Origin: Mesostigma viride
Lineage: Eukaryota; Streptophyta; Mesostigmatophyceae; Mesostigmatales; Mesostigmataceae
Direction: 5' to 3'
DNA: 64,000 nt
NCBI GenBank assembly: GCA_009746045.1
Contig: RPFO01000392.1
Span: 2,687,560 to 2,751,559 of the forward strand
Positions 51,592-60,822 of the stretch are shown here, piece after piece. Numbering within the stretch: position 1 is the first letter of the stretch; the number at the start of each line of letters is the position of its first letter. The position numbers and the translations under genes are program-made. Below the pieces are notes generated by a model. That model was given only the letters and a program-made list of their open reading frames with translations, was not told where the DNA came from and did no database searches.

Positions 51592-54294
51592 ATGGCTACG
51601 TCTCTGGACCAACTCAACATCGCTCGTTTCGGAAAGCTGTACACGACCGCTCTGACGGGAGACCTGGACTCCCAGGCGAACATCAAGGACCTCGTCGTGA
51701 AGGCGCGGGACAGCATCGTGATCAAGCCCAACATGGGTCTCGGGGCGGACGCCGTGAAGAAGATGAAGATCGTGGGGACGGCGGACGTGCAGGGCGCGCT
51801 GATCGTGGACAACGTCTCGGTGGACGGCAATTCGATCACTACTACCAGCGGCGGTCTCGCGCTTTCGTCGACTGCGGGGACCGTGCGCATGGCCGACGTG
51901 GTCGCCTCCGCCGCCTCTCTCTCGCCGGCCTCCGACGTGGACCTGTCCCTCTCCGGCGGTGCCACCAAGTCGGTGTTGGTGGAGGGCGTCAAGTTCACCG
52001 ACAACGCGGTCACCACCTCCAGCGGCACCCTGGCGATCAGCTCTGCCGGGTCTTCGGCCGCCGCGCTCCAGTTGGGTGGCGTCACCGTCACCGACGCCTC
52101 CGTGTCCTCCTCCACCGCCAACGGAAACCTGACCATGGCCAGCAACGGCACCGGCTCCGTGCTCCTGGACAACGTGAAGGTGAAGACCTCGGGCATCAGC
52201 AACAACGTGGCCAACGCCGACCTGACCCTGTCGTCCAACGGCACCGGGTCGGTGGTGATGGACAGCGTGAAGGTGAAGACGGCGGGCATCACCACCAGCA
52301 GCGGCACGCTCTCGCTTACCTCCGCGGGGGCGGCTACCAACCAGGTGAACGTGGCCGGCATCACGGTGACGAACGCCAGCATCAGTGCCGCGTCGGCGAG
52401 CACCGTGACGGTGGCGAAGGACCTGACCCTGACCAGCACCGCGGGCGGCAGCGGCAAGGTGACGACCTCGGCGGGCAATCTGGAGCTGACCAGCACGAGC
52501 GGCACGGTGGCCGTCACCGGGGCTTTGACGGGCTCCAGCACGATCACCAGCACCGGCAACATGGTGGTGGGGGGGGACCTGAAGGTTGCGGGCGTGCTCG
52601 AGAGCACCAACGCCAGCGGGAACCTGGAGATCGTGGACAAGACGGTGAAGGTGGGCTACCAGCCCGGGTCTGCCGCGATCATGGACTTCCAGTTCACCAA
52701 CTCGGCCAACGCGATTGCCGCATACAACATCAACCTGAGCGTTTTCTCCGGCGCGTCTGTCAGCGGTGGGGCTCTGAACATCAGCACCGCCAATTCTTCT
52801 CGAGCGGCGTTTTACTATCCTTCCGCGTACACCAGCATTCCGGCGTCCGTCTTGAATTTTACCACTGAAAGCGTTTCCATCGAGTTCCCTATCACCATTG
52901 CCAGCGCTCTGACTACCAGCGCTGGAGGTGACATGCAGTTCTTTGCCCTGGAACAGACTGTAGGGGGGCAATCGTGGGTCAGGTTTTTTACCCATTCTGG
53001 AGGCCTAATGCTCAATATTCAGAGGCTGACAAGTACAGCGAACTACTTTACCGACACTCACAGTTTTTTGAACGCGGCTGGCACCTACATCTTCAGGATC
53101 AGCCTTGACAGGCCCAGCGGGCTCATGACGCTTTCGTACAATAAGGACGGTGGGGCGTATACCACGATGACTTATAACAACGGCGCCAGCTCGACTTTCA
53201 ACATCGCGGACATCTTCTGGAGGGATTCGACTGCAACTGACACAATCATGTTTGGTAGCATTAATTTATCGTCCAACCAGAACTACACCATCGACTACTT
53301 CAAGCTGAACAAGGGCATGGCCTCGACCAACGCCGCTTCTGAGAACTCGGGTCTGTTCGTGGACGGCAGCGCCTCCTTCGGCAGCCGCGCCCTCACATGG
53401 CACATGGGCGCCGGCGAGACCTCGCAGGACAAGGGCGACTACACCGGCTCGTACTGGCACGTGGAGGGCGGCCAGCTGCTGCTCTCTCGCACCATCCTGG
53501 CGGCCGACCGCGAGGCGCCCGCCACCAACGTCAACCTGGCATCCCTGGCCAGCGGCTCCGATACGCTGCGGTGGGAGTTCTCCTCGTCTAAGGCCAGCAC
53601 GGTCGGCAGCGCCACCTTCAGCGGCAGCGGCGCCGTCGCGGACGGCGTGCTCAAGGAGTCCGGCTCCCAGTTCGACTCCGTGTCGCCCAACGTCACGGGC
53701 ACGTTCTCTCTGATCATCAAGGTGCTGCCCCAGTTCGACCTGTCCACGCTGACCCTCCTGACCGACCTGATCGAGTACGGCTACCTTGCCGTGCAGATCT
53801 CGAGCGGCGGCTTCCTGACCTTCTCCGACGGCGTGAACGCGGCCATCGTCATGGACACCCCCGTGCACGCCGAGCCCTTCACCCTCTGCATCACCATGAG
53901 CGGGTCGCAGGTCAAGTTCTACCTGGACGGCGCCCTGGTGGCTTCCTCGGCCAACGGCGCGTTGGGCGCGAACCCGAATCTGGTGCTGTACGGCGGGTAC
54001 GTCGGTAGCGTGTGGTACGACGACGTGCGCTTCGTGTCCGGCCAGGCGCTCACGGCGGCCAACACGATGCTGTACGGTTGGCGGGAGATGTACGCGGCCA
54101 ACCAGACGGTGACGTACGGTTTCCGCATCTCCAACAACGAGGGCCTGCAGCTTGTGAAGGTGCGGGGGTCGGGCGGCAGCAACGGATGGGTCGGCACCAA
54201 CCCCGCGCCGAACACGATCACGTCCGGCAACAGCATGGGCGCCATCGGGGCGGCCACGGCCTCCGTCATCACGGAGAGCCAGATGTCGTTTTAA
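51592..54294 (+). CDS. Large fibre-like structural protein with beta-repeats and two lectin-like domains
   Basis: 900 residues from the ATG at 51592. The N-terminal anchor-like region (about 1-70) contains DSIVIKPNMGLGADA and is shared with the gene at 54786. Residues about 75-345 are Ser/Thr/Gly/Val beta-repeats (SSGTLAISS, DNVKVKTSG, SVLVEGVKF). Residues about 355-575 form a concanavalin/laminin-G-like jelly roll absent from the paralogue. Residues 580-880 are a second such domain shared with it (SRALTWHMGAGETSQDKGDY). A virion fibre or surface adhesin for attachment to the host cell is the likely role. Lower GC in the extra domain suggests it was acquired separately. Confidence 0.65.
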   Translation: MATSLDQLNIARFGKLYTTALTGDLDSQANIKDLVVKARDSIVIKPNMGLGADAVKKMKIVGTADVQGALIVDNVSVDGNSITTTSGGLALSSTAGTVRMADVVASAASLSPASDVDLSLSGGATKSVLVEGVKFTDNAVTTSSGTLAISSAGSSAAALQLGGVTVTDASVSSSTANGNLTMASNGTGSVLLDNVKVKTSGISNNVANADLTLSSNGTGSVVMDSVKVKTAGITTSSGTLSLTSAGAATNQVNVAGITVTNASISAASASTVTVAKDLTLTSTAGGSGKVTTSAGNLELTSTSGTVAVTGALTGSSTITSTGNMVVGGDLKVAGVLESTNASGNLEIVDKTVKVGYQPGSAAIMDFQFTNSANAIAAYNINLSVFSGASVSGGALNISTANSSRAAFYYPSAYTSIPASVLNFTTESVSIEFPITIASALTTSAGGDMQFFALEQTVGGQSWVRFFTHSGGLMLNIQRLTSTANYFTDTHSFLNAAGTYIFRISLDRPSGLMTLSYNKDGGAYTTMTYNNGASSTFNIADIFWRDSTATDTIMFGSINLSSNQNYTIDYFKLNKGMASTNAASENSGLFVDGSASFGSRALTWHMGAGETSQDKGDYTGSYWHVEGGQLLLSRTILAADREAPATNVNLASLASGSDTLRWEFSSSKASTVGSATFSGSGAVADGVLKESGSQFDSVSPNVTGTFSLIIKVLPQFDLSTLTLLTDLIEYGYLAVQISSGGFLTFSDGVNAAIVMDTPVHAEPFTLCITMSGSQVKFYLDGALVASSANGALGANPNLVLYGGYVGSVWYDDVRFVSGQALTAANTMLYGWREMYAANQTVTYGFRISNNEGLQLVKVRGSGGSNGWVGTNPAPNTITSGNSMGAIGAATASVITESQMSF

Positions 54295-54345
54295 ACGCGG
54301 TAGGTAGGGCAATATTTTGTTGAAGTCGAGTATTTATAATGCTCG

Positions 54346-54747
54346 ATGAAGTTGTTAAATGTTAGTTCCCTTTTATATGTTTTCCCGTTCGTTAAAGCTT
54401 TGGTGGTGAGCCACTATCCCACTTTTGTGTACGGGACGGCGTCAGTGGTCGTGATGTCCGAAATTCACCACTCCACATACCACCCAGTGACAAAAGTCGT
54501 CGACATGACACTCGCTCATTACGTCGTTGCTTATCACGTGTGGAGTTCGTTTTATTGCATCGAATGGACGTGGCGGGTGCTATTCATGTACGTCTCCGTT
54601 ATATACGCCATTGCCTCTTATTGGGTGTTCGGATGGTCTGATAGCGACGTCAATCACGCCATCATGCACGCGATCACCAGCGCGGGGAGCTTCGTGTACC
54701 TGTCCGAGCCCTCATGTCTCCCCGTACAGGGTTCGTTTTCCGGCTAA
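54346..54747 (+). CDS. Small multi-pass membrane protein with histidine motifs
   Basis: 133 residues with about four hydrophobic segments. The polar pattern SEIHHSTYHP, VVDMTLAHYV and SDVNHAIMHAITSAG has the Ser/His, Asp and HxxxH spacing of the CREST superfamily of membrane hydrolases (alkaline ceramidase, PAQR). That would suggest a lipid hydrolase, but the protein is short and the assignment is tentative. It sits between the two fibre genes, with a TATTTATAAT box just upstream. Confidence 0.45.
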   Translation: MKLLNVSSLLYVFPFVKALVVSHYPTFVYGTASVVVMSEIHHSTYHPVTKVVDMTLAHYVVAYHVWSSFYCIEWTWRVLFMYVSVIYAIASYWVFGWSDSDVNHAIMHAITSAGSFVYLSEPSCLPVQGSFSG

Positions 54748-54785
54748 AAAAATATCTATGAGCAGAGTATACAACTATAGCTATC

Positions 54786-57185
54786 ATGGCGTCTATTTTG
54801 TGCGAGAGTCTGGGAGCGTCGAAGTTCCGTCGCATGTTCGCAAACGAGATCATGGGCGACTCGGCGACGAGCGCGACGATCAAGGACCTGCTGATCCAGG
54901 CGCAGAACAACATCGTGATCAAACCGAACTCGGGTTTGGGTCCTCACGCGTCCAAGGCCTTCACCGTAATCGGCGACGCTTCGGTGACGGGCACTCTGAG
55001 CATTAACGGCATGGCCGGTCTGAGCGGCAGCATGGCGATCGAGAACATCACGTTCCAGGACAGTTCCATGACTGCCTCGGACAACGTGATGTCTCTGCAG
55101 GGCCAGCAGAGCGTGCGCGTCGAGGACGTGGTATTCACGGATAACCATATGGCGCCGTCCACCGACGTGGACCTTGTTCTGGCCGGCGGCGCTACCAAGT
55201 CCGTGCTGGTCGAGGGCGTGAAGGTGACCGACACCACTGTGAGCACCTCGAGCGGGGCTTTGGACCTGACCGCTGATTCCGGGACCGTGAACGTGGAGAA
55301 CGTCTCCTTCACCGACGGGGCCGTCTCCACGACTTCGGGCGCGCTGACTCTGACGTCCACCGCCGGGACCGTGCAGGTGGAGGACGTGATCTTCACAGAC
55401 GCGGCCCTCACCGTCTCGTCGGACGTCGACCTCTCTCTGACCGCCGGCGCCACCAAGTCCGTCTTCGTCGAGAACGTGAAGGTGACCGACAACGCGATCA
55501 GCACCTCCGCGGGCGGTCTGACCCTTGCGTCGGACGCGGGCACCGTGCAGGTGGAGGACGTGATCTTCACCGACGCGGCCCTCACCGTCTCGTCGGACGT
55601 CGACCTCTCTCTGACCGCCGGCGCCACCAAGTCCGTCTTCGTCGAGAACGTGAAGGTGACCGACAACGCGATCAGCACCTCCGCGGGCGGTCTGACCCTT
55701 GCGTCGGACGCGGGCACCGTGCAGGTGGAGGACGTGATCTTCACAGACGCGGCCCTCACCGTCTCGTCGGACGTCGACCTCTCGTTGACGGCCGGCGCCA
55801 CCAAGTCCGTCCTCCTCGAGAACGTGAAGGTGACCGACAACACCGTGAGCACCTCGTCCGGCAGTCTTGCGCTGACCTCCGCGGCCGGCACCGTCGACGT
55901 CGAGGATGTCACGTTCACCAACAGCGCCCTGTCGACCGCGAACAACGTGATGTCTTTGGACGCCATGGTGTCCGTCGATCTGAAGAAGGACGTCGTGCTG
56001 ACCAGCACCGCGGGCGGTTCCGGCAAGATCACGACTTCCGCGGGCGCCCTGGAGCTGACCTCGACGAGCGGCGTGGTGAAGATCACGGGCGAGCTGCAGG
56101 TGGACGGGGCGGTGAACAGCGTCACCACCACCGAGACCAACCTCCGCGTCGAGGACAAGACCGTGACCCTGGGCAACGGCGCGACGGACAACACAAAGTC
56201 GGACGCGGGCGGTCTGTTCATGGCCGGCAACGCGGGGTACGGCAGTCGCGCGCTCACCTGGCACATGGGCTCGGGGGAGACCTCGCAGGATAAGGGCGAC
56301 AACACGGGGTCGTACTGGCACTTCGAGGGCGGTCAGCTGATGTTCTCCCGCGTGATCACCGAGGCGGACCGTTGCGCCCCGGGGACGACCGTCCTGCTGT
56401 CCTCTCTGGCTTCCGGTTCCGACGACACGCGGTGGGAGTTCACCGCCGGCGCCAGCGCCGAGGTGGGCGCGAAGGTGTTCACTCTGAACGGCGGCGCGAC
56501 CGTTTCTGGCGGCGTGCTGAAGATCAACGACTCGGGCACTCAGAGCGCGACGTGCGCCACGACGATGCCCCACGGGACCTTCACGATCATCAGCAAGGTG
56601 ACCCCCAAGGGGGATCTGTCCAGCTCGAGCGCGAACGGTCTCGTTCTGCTGTCGTACGCCGGCGGGAGCGCGACGACCACCGTGAGCGTGACCAACGGGG
56701 GTCGCCTGACCGTCACCGACGGTACCACTCCCACGGAGAGCGCGACGGTGCTTATGGGCACGGAGCCGTTCACCGTAGCGCTGGTGCGCAACGGAACCGA
56801 TACGACTCTTTACTTCAACGGCTCCTCTGTCGCTGTCATTAGCGCGTCCGTCGACGTCGGCACCAGTCCGACTCTAACATTGGGACCCGGCAAGAACCAG
56901 GCGGGTTACGCGGTGTGGTTCGACGACGTTCGCATGAAGGCGGCTGCCATCACGTCAGCGAACACCCAGTTGTACGGTTGGAAGGAGATGTACGCCGAGC
57001 CGCAGACCGTGACCTACGGTTTCCGCATCGGGAACGACGAGAGTCTGCAGCTTGTCAAGACCCGCGGCTCTGGATCTCACAGTCGCGCCATGTCCTATCC
57101 TGCTCCTAACACAATCACGGATAGTAACGATATGGGCACAATCGGCGACACTTCCCTGGACGTGATTTCCGAGTCTCTTAACTAG
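54786..57185 (+). CDS. Large fibre-like structural protein, paralogue with recent internal repeats
   Basis: 799 residues. The N-terminal anchor (NIVIKPNSGLGPHA) and C-terminal lectin-like domain (SRALTWHMGSGETSQDKGDN; LYGWKEMYAEPQTVTYGFRI) match the gene at 51592. The shaft has beta-repeat units of about 58 residues (VEDVIFTDAALTVSSDVDLS, then LTAGATKSVFVENVKVTDN). Three copies are nearly identical in DNA (174-bp period from 55371), so the shaft length changed recently. It lacks the additional jelly roll. A virion surface fibre is likely. Confidence 0.65.
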   Translation: MASILCESLGASKFRRMFANEIMGDSATSATIKDLLIQAQNNIVIKPNSGLGPHASKAFTVIGDASVTGTLSINGMAGLSGSMAIENITFQDSSMTASDNVMSLQGQQSVRVEDVVFTDNHMAPSTDVDLVLAGGATKSVLVEGVKVTDTTVSTSSGALDLTADSGTVNVENVSFTDGAVSTTSGALTLTSTAGTVQVEDVIFTDAALTVSSDVDLSLTAGATKSVFVENVKVTDNAISTSAGGLTLASDAGTVQVEDVIFTDAALTVSSDVDLSLTAGATKSVFVENVKVTDNAISTSAGGLTLASDAGTVQVEDVIFTDAALTVSSDVDLSLTAGATKSVLLENVKVTDNTVSTSSGSLALTSAAGTVDVEDVTFTNSALSTANNVMSLDAMVSVDLKKDVVLTSTAGGSGKITTSAGALELTSTSGVVKITGELQVDGAVNSVTTTETNLRVEDKTVTLGNGATDNTKSDAGGLFMAGNAGYGSRALTWHMGSGETSQDKGDNTGSYWHFEGGQLMFSRVITEADRCAPGTTVLLSSLASGSDDTRWEFTAGASAEVGAKVFTLNGGATVSGGVLKINDSGTQSATCATTMPHGTFTIISKVTPKGDLSSSSANGLVLLSYAGGSATTTVSVTNGGRLTVTDGTTPTESATVLMGTEPFTVALVRNGTDTTLYFNGSSVAVISASVDVGTSPTLTLGPGKNQAGYAVWFDDVRMKAAAITSANTQLYGWKEMYAEPQTVTYGFRIGNDESLQLVKTRGSGSHSRAMSYPAPNTITDSNDMGTIGDTSLDVISESLN
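55371..55892 (+). repeat. 174-bp in-frame tandem repeat in the fibre shaft (3 copies)
   Basis: Copies start at 55371, 55545 and 55719. They differ by only a few bases (cttcacag versus cttcaccg), keep the frame (58 codons), and each encode one shaft unit. Copy three diverges after the aag tcc gtc ctc segment. Confidence 0.9.
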
Positions 57186-57412
57186 ATAGCACTAGATCAG
57201 ATGTCCTTGTAGGTGTAGATCAGATGCCCCCTTAGTCGCCGCGAGCCGGGTAGGAACGTCTGCGTCGATAGGTCGATGACGTAACCCGCCGTATGGCTCA
57301 CGGTCGATCGTAAACGGTCTCTATTGACCCTTGTCCGTTATTTTATGTCGTAAGCAAAAAAAAAAAGTGTTGCTCCCTCAAGCGTTTCATTAAAAAAAAT
57401 GCACAGTGACGG
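57186..57412. other. Intergenic spacer between convergent genes
   Basis: No gene. It has short repeats (tagatcagatg twice, 57193-57228) and a poly-A run near 57355. Confidence 0.5.
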
Positions 57413-58245
57413 CTAGGACTTTGTGTTCATCTGAAACATGTCCGCGATGGTCTTGTCGAGCGTCAACTCGATCCCCTGCTTGACGCACACCTCCTTGATG
57501 AACAAGATCTTGTCCATGGGATAGGATGTCCCTTTCCGGAACAGGTGCAGGCGTTTCTTGAAGGTTGGGAAATCCTCCCCGTACGCGTGCAGTTGCCCGA
57601 TGCCGTGCGTCCAACTGGCCAGTTCCTTAACTTCTATGAGGAGCTGGACGCCTCTGCACAACAGGTCGATCTTCCCCCCGCGACACGCCACCTCTCTCTC
57701 CGCTCCCAACGCGGCGGCCAGCGCCTCCTGGATGCAAGCCTCGGAAGGGGGTTGCGGGTCGAGCTGCACCTCGGTCACCACGATCTTGGAGGGCGACGGC
57801 GGCCGCTGGAGGTCCGCGAGACTCTTCTTGTAGGCGTTCACGTTCATGACGGTGTTTATGAGGGACGGGAAGTCCTTGCACTTGGACACCTTGCTCTGGA
57901 ACGTCGGCGGCAGATCGGGCAAGAGCGACACGACGTGTTTCGCACCCTCGACGGTGGCCGCCGGAGGCAGAGAGCTCGAGCACCTGCCGGGGGGTAGTAC
58001 GAGAAGCACTGGGGCAAGTGGCCGACTCCGTGTACGGACCCGTGCGCCTTTTTGAGCTTCTCGTACACGCCCCTGGCCAGCCTCTGTGCTCGGGGAGGCA
58101 CCATTCCGTCCTCGCGCATATACAGACAGGTGGAAATGATGTCCAGCACGTAGACGTACCCGTCCGGCGTGAACCGGATCGTGTTGTGGTACACCGCGTT
58201 GGTATCTTCCGCCTCCGAATCCGTATCGTTCACGCGGGGATCCAT
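57413..58245 (-). pseudogene. BRO/KilA-N-like module fused to a PD-(D/E)XK nuclease, frame-broken
   Basis: Read from 58245 (MDPRVNDTDSEAEDTN). The N-terminal module IRFTPDGYVYVLDIIST with REDGMVPPRAQRLARGVYEK matches that of the gene at 44697. At about 57995 (CCCCCC) the frame changes; one extra C would restore it. The second part has VVSLLPDLPPTFQSKV, then a nuclease core: a Glu-containing helix (ACIQEALAAALGAE), GGKIDLL (Asp), LLIEVKELASW (ExK) and HGIGQLHAY. PD-(D/E)XK enzymes cut DNA. The homopolymer position allows a sequencing indel as well as real decay. Confidence 0.6.
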
Positions 58246-58304
58246 GTTACGAGAGGCCGTGACATTCTTTTCGTCAAAATAAACTAACGTATAAGATATC
58301 TGTT

Positions 58305-59090
58305 ATGGCTAGAATAAAAAAGAAGACAGCGCGTCCAAAGAAGAAGGCGACACGGAGACATAGGGTGAGGGCGGATGGACCAGAATCGCGAGGGTTTCCC
58401 TCGGAATTGTTCGGCATTATCGCGAAGTACACGCCCACGGATGACGCGTTGATATGGAGCACGGTGAGTAGGGAAGCTCGCAACGCGGCCCTGGAAGAGC
58501 TCGTCGCGTCCGATAGATTGGAGCAAGATGCGAACGAAAGCGCCCGCGCGGTCGTGAGAGATCCGTTATCGGCGGCGAACGTACAGCAAAACCAACGCTT
58601 CAAAAGAAATCTGCCATTTTACAAACAACAGTTACAAATTGCTCTTGAGAATTCGAGAGAACGGGTGGGGGTGCCACGGGCGAAACCCTACGACCGTCCT
58701 CCGAACCGAGAATCGTCGAGGATGCTCGCGAACTTGCGAAACAAGATCGACGAGGCGGTCAGCGCCCACGGCCCTCGCTTGCGGACGGCCCCGGATAAAT
58801 TCTTCCAGGACTTCAGTTTGGCGTCGAATCGTCTGAACAGGCAAACGAGCGATGAACAGATTGCTAGGGAAGACATATTTCGCCAAGGGCCGTTACTTAC
58901 CCCGGCCGATTACGATATCCGCGCAGGCCCTCCGCCTGGCTACACGCGTCCTCAAAGTGTCGGACGCGACGACGTTATGCAGCGTCACTTGAACGAAAGA
59001 GTGCAGTGGGATTGGCATTCTCAGAGACCGGGCGTGAGAAACGCGTGGGGCGTGATAAACATTATGGATGCTCGCGGTGGGCGTGTTTGA
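58305..59090 (+). CDS. Basic-tail F-box-like family protein
   Basis: 261 residues. Tail MARIKKKTARPKKKATRRHR, then F-box-like SRGFPSELFGIIAKYTPTDD and STVSREARN. The middle block NLPFYKQQLQIALENSR and PYDRPPNRES is shared with the gene at 49314. GTATAAG lies 16 bp before the start (58289-58295). It is transcribed divergently from the broken nuclease gene, with 59 bp between the starts. Confidence 0.65.
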   Translation: MARIKKKTARPKKKATRRHRVRADGPESRGFPSELFGIIAKYTPTDDALIWSTVSREARNAALEELVASDRLEQDANESARAVVRDPLSAANVQQNQRFKRNLPFYKQQLQIALENSRERVGVPRAKPYDRPPNRESSRMLANLRNKIDEAVSAHGPRLRTAPDKFFQDFSLASNRLNRQTSDEQIAREDIFRQGPLLTPADYDIRAGPPPGYTRPQSVGRDDVMQRHLNERVQWDWHSQRPGVRNAWGVINIMDARGGRV

Positions 59091-59143
59091 TAAATGACGG
59101 AACGAATAATGAGTCTGTTTTTTACTTTTACAAATAATACTTT

Positions 59144-59458
59144 TCAATCATCCCAACCGTGATAAACTACGTGGTGTCCCAATATGATGTGACCGGGGAG
59201 GTTGTCCCACTCCTCCTTGGGAGGGATTCTCCTCCAGACGTTGTAAGTTACTCCACGCGCCTCCGTGTCCATGCAGATCGTCTGCAGATAGCCCGTCTGC
59301 ACCTTTGGCCTCTTCTCGGCCGGTAACTGTTCTAACTCTTCTATCGTCCACCCGGACCGCTTGTACTCCTCGTAGGTCCAAGTTGGAGGCGTCTCCATGC
59401 TCAGGAGGTCCACTTTCTGGTCGCGTTCATTGCCAATTTCGAACGCACTACTATACAT
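59144..59458 (-). CDS. Unknown small protein
   Basis: 104 residues. The start at 59458 overlaps the stop of the upstream gene as TAATG; an alternative Met (METPPTWTYEEYKRSGW) lies at 59398. It is Trp- and acid-rich with no Cys motif (WDNLPGHIILGHHVVYHGWD at the end). No family recognised. Confidence 0.5.
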   Translation of the reverse strand: MYSSAFEIGNERDQKVDLLSMETPPTWTYEEYKRSGWTIEELEQLPAEKRPKVQTGYLQTICMDTEARGVTYNVWRRIPPKEEWDNLPGHIILGHHVVYHGWDD

Positions 59459-60362
59459 TAGTACACGTTATTAATGAAGGGCATCAGCGACTCCAGCGGG
59501 TTGGCGGGAGCCGGACGTTGGATTCCCCGTGGTGCGCCGTATCCTCGCACGCGATGCGTGTCGAGCAGCGTCTTGATGTAGTTGAGGACGAGCTCTCTCT
59601 GCCCCTTGTCGAACGCGGGCAAGTCCGGGTCGGCTCGACTCACCGCCATGGCGATCATGCTCTTGTAATTCTCGAGACCCGAGTGCGCGGCGTGCGGGTC
59701 CAGGTTGACGAGATATTGAAACAGCACGTGGAATTGGGGGAAGTAGTCTCCCTCGATGAGTCTCAACACGTCGATGGTCGCGCGACAGCCCTCCGCGAGG
59801 TCCATCATCATCGACAGCGTCGGCCGTCATGCGCTCGAGGCCGCAGACGAGCGATTCCTTGTCTCTCATCTCCTTCACGATCTCAGGATGCTGCATGAGG
59901 TAGAGACAGGACTTTCGCTGGAATCCGAGCTTCCTGACCTGCATGTCCAACCTCCACATGTCGCCCTCGGAGAACGGGTGGCGAGTGATCGGGTCCGCGA
60001 AATTTCCGGAACAGAGGACTGTTTCGCACAGACGAACGCAGTGAAATCCGATCACCTGCCGGTTTGGCAAGACAAATCTGAAGACAGCCTCTTTTTGCGG
60101 GAGGTCTTCCATCGTGATCGGGTCTTGGCGATTGTGAGGAATCAGCGCAAGACGCTTGCGAATGGCGTGACGCGCGCGGAGAAGAGGGCGCAAGGAACGC
60201 ACCCATCGCTGGATTTTCGAGGCCGCCAAATGCGCAGTCAACTTTTCCTCGACTTCCCTTCTCGAGGTGTTTGGCCGAATCTGCAAGCCACGCCAGGACG
60301 CGATTTTTCGCAAAGTCGACGTCGTCGCCGTATCCCAGCATCGCGTGGGCGTGTTCTTCCAT
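59458..60362 (-). pseudogene. IQ-motif and U-box/RING-like protein, frame-broken twice
   Basis: Read from 60362 (MEEHAHAMLGYGDDVDFAKN). The conserved sequence changes frame at about 60290 and again at about 59820. It has a helical region with an IQ-like motif (ASKIQRWVRSLRPLLRARH), then DPITMEDLPQK, RFVLPNRQVIGFH and FADPITRHPFSEGDMWRLD: two DPIT motifs bracketing a U-box/atypical RING-like domain common in large DNA viruses and usually linked to ubiquitin ligase activity. The C-terminal helical part ends at 59458 (LESLMPFINNVY). Confidence 0.55.
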
Positions 60363-60479
60363 TTCCTACAACTTCTGCGTAGGTAATCTACTTTCATTTG
60401 GACGCACGCATCCCTCGAGAGCGGTGGTGGGAAGCGCGCTCTCACAAGGAGGGGAGGTTTTTATGAAGGAGTCTCCTTC

Positions 60480-60720
60480 ACCATCCTTCTAGAAGGTCCA
60501 ATGGTCCAGTGAGATGCTCGCTTCTGATTGGTCCAAATCCGGTCCTTCTAGAAGGTCCACTGGTCCAGTCAGATGCTCGCTTCTGATTGGTCAAAATCCG
60601 GTCCTTCTAGAAGGTCCACTGGTCCAGTCAGAAAGTTCGCTTCTGATTGGTCCAAATCCGATCTTCTAGAAGGTCCACTGGTCCAGTCAGATGGTCGCTT
60701 CTGATTGGGGCAGACGCCTT
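60480..60720 (+). promoter_or_regulatory. Four-copy 59-bp promoter array with TTCTAGAA and inverted CCAAT
   Basis: Four tandem units, each with the palindrome TTCTAGAA (60487, 60546, 60605, 60664) and an ATTGG box (inverted CCAAT) about 35 bp later. It lies 100-340 bp upstream of the gene at 60823, with ccataaag (60747) as a possible TATA box. TTCnnGAA is the heat-shock-factor core; CCAAT binds NF-Y. Confidence 0.6.
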
Positions 60721-60822
60721 ATCTCTTTCGGTCCGAAGACCATAAAGACGAGGAGAGTCACAGAGCACGAGGCACCAACACGAGCGCGCGCGCACCACCC
60801 AAACTCTCACAAAGCGAACAAC

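Noticed and set aside
51532-52995. Long minus-strand frames opposite the fibre genes (also 53266-54312 and 54756-56573)
   Set aside because: Shadows of GC-rich coding sequence: the plus-strand frames have clear starts, domain structure and paralogy, while the minus ones are low-complexity Arg/Gly/His text.
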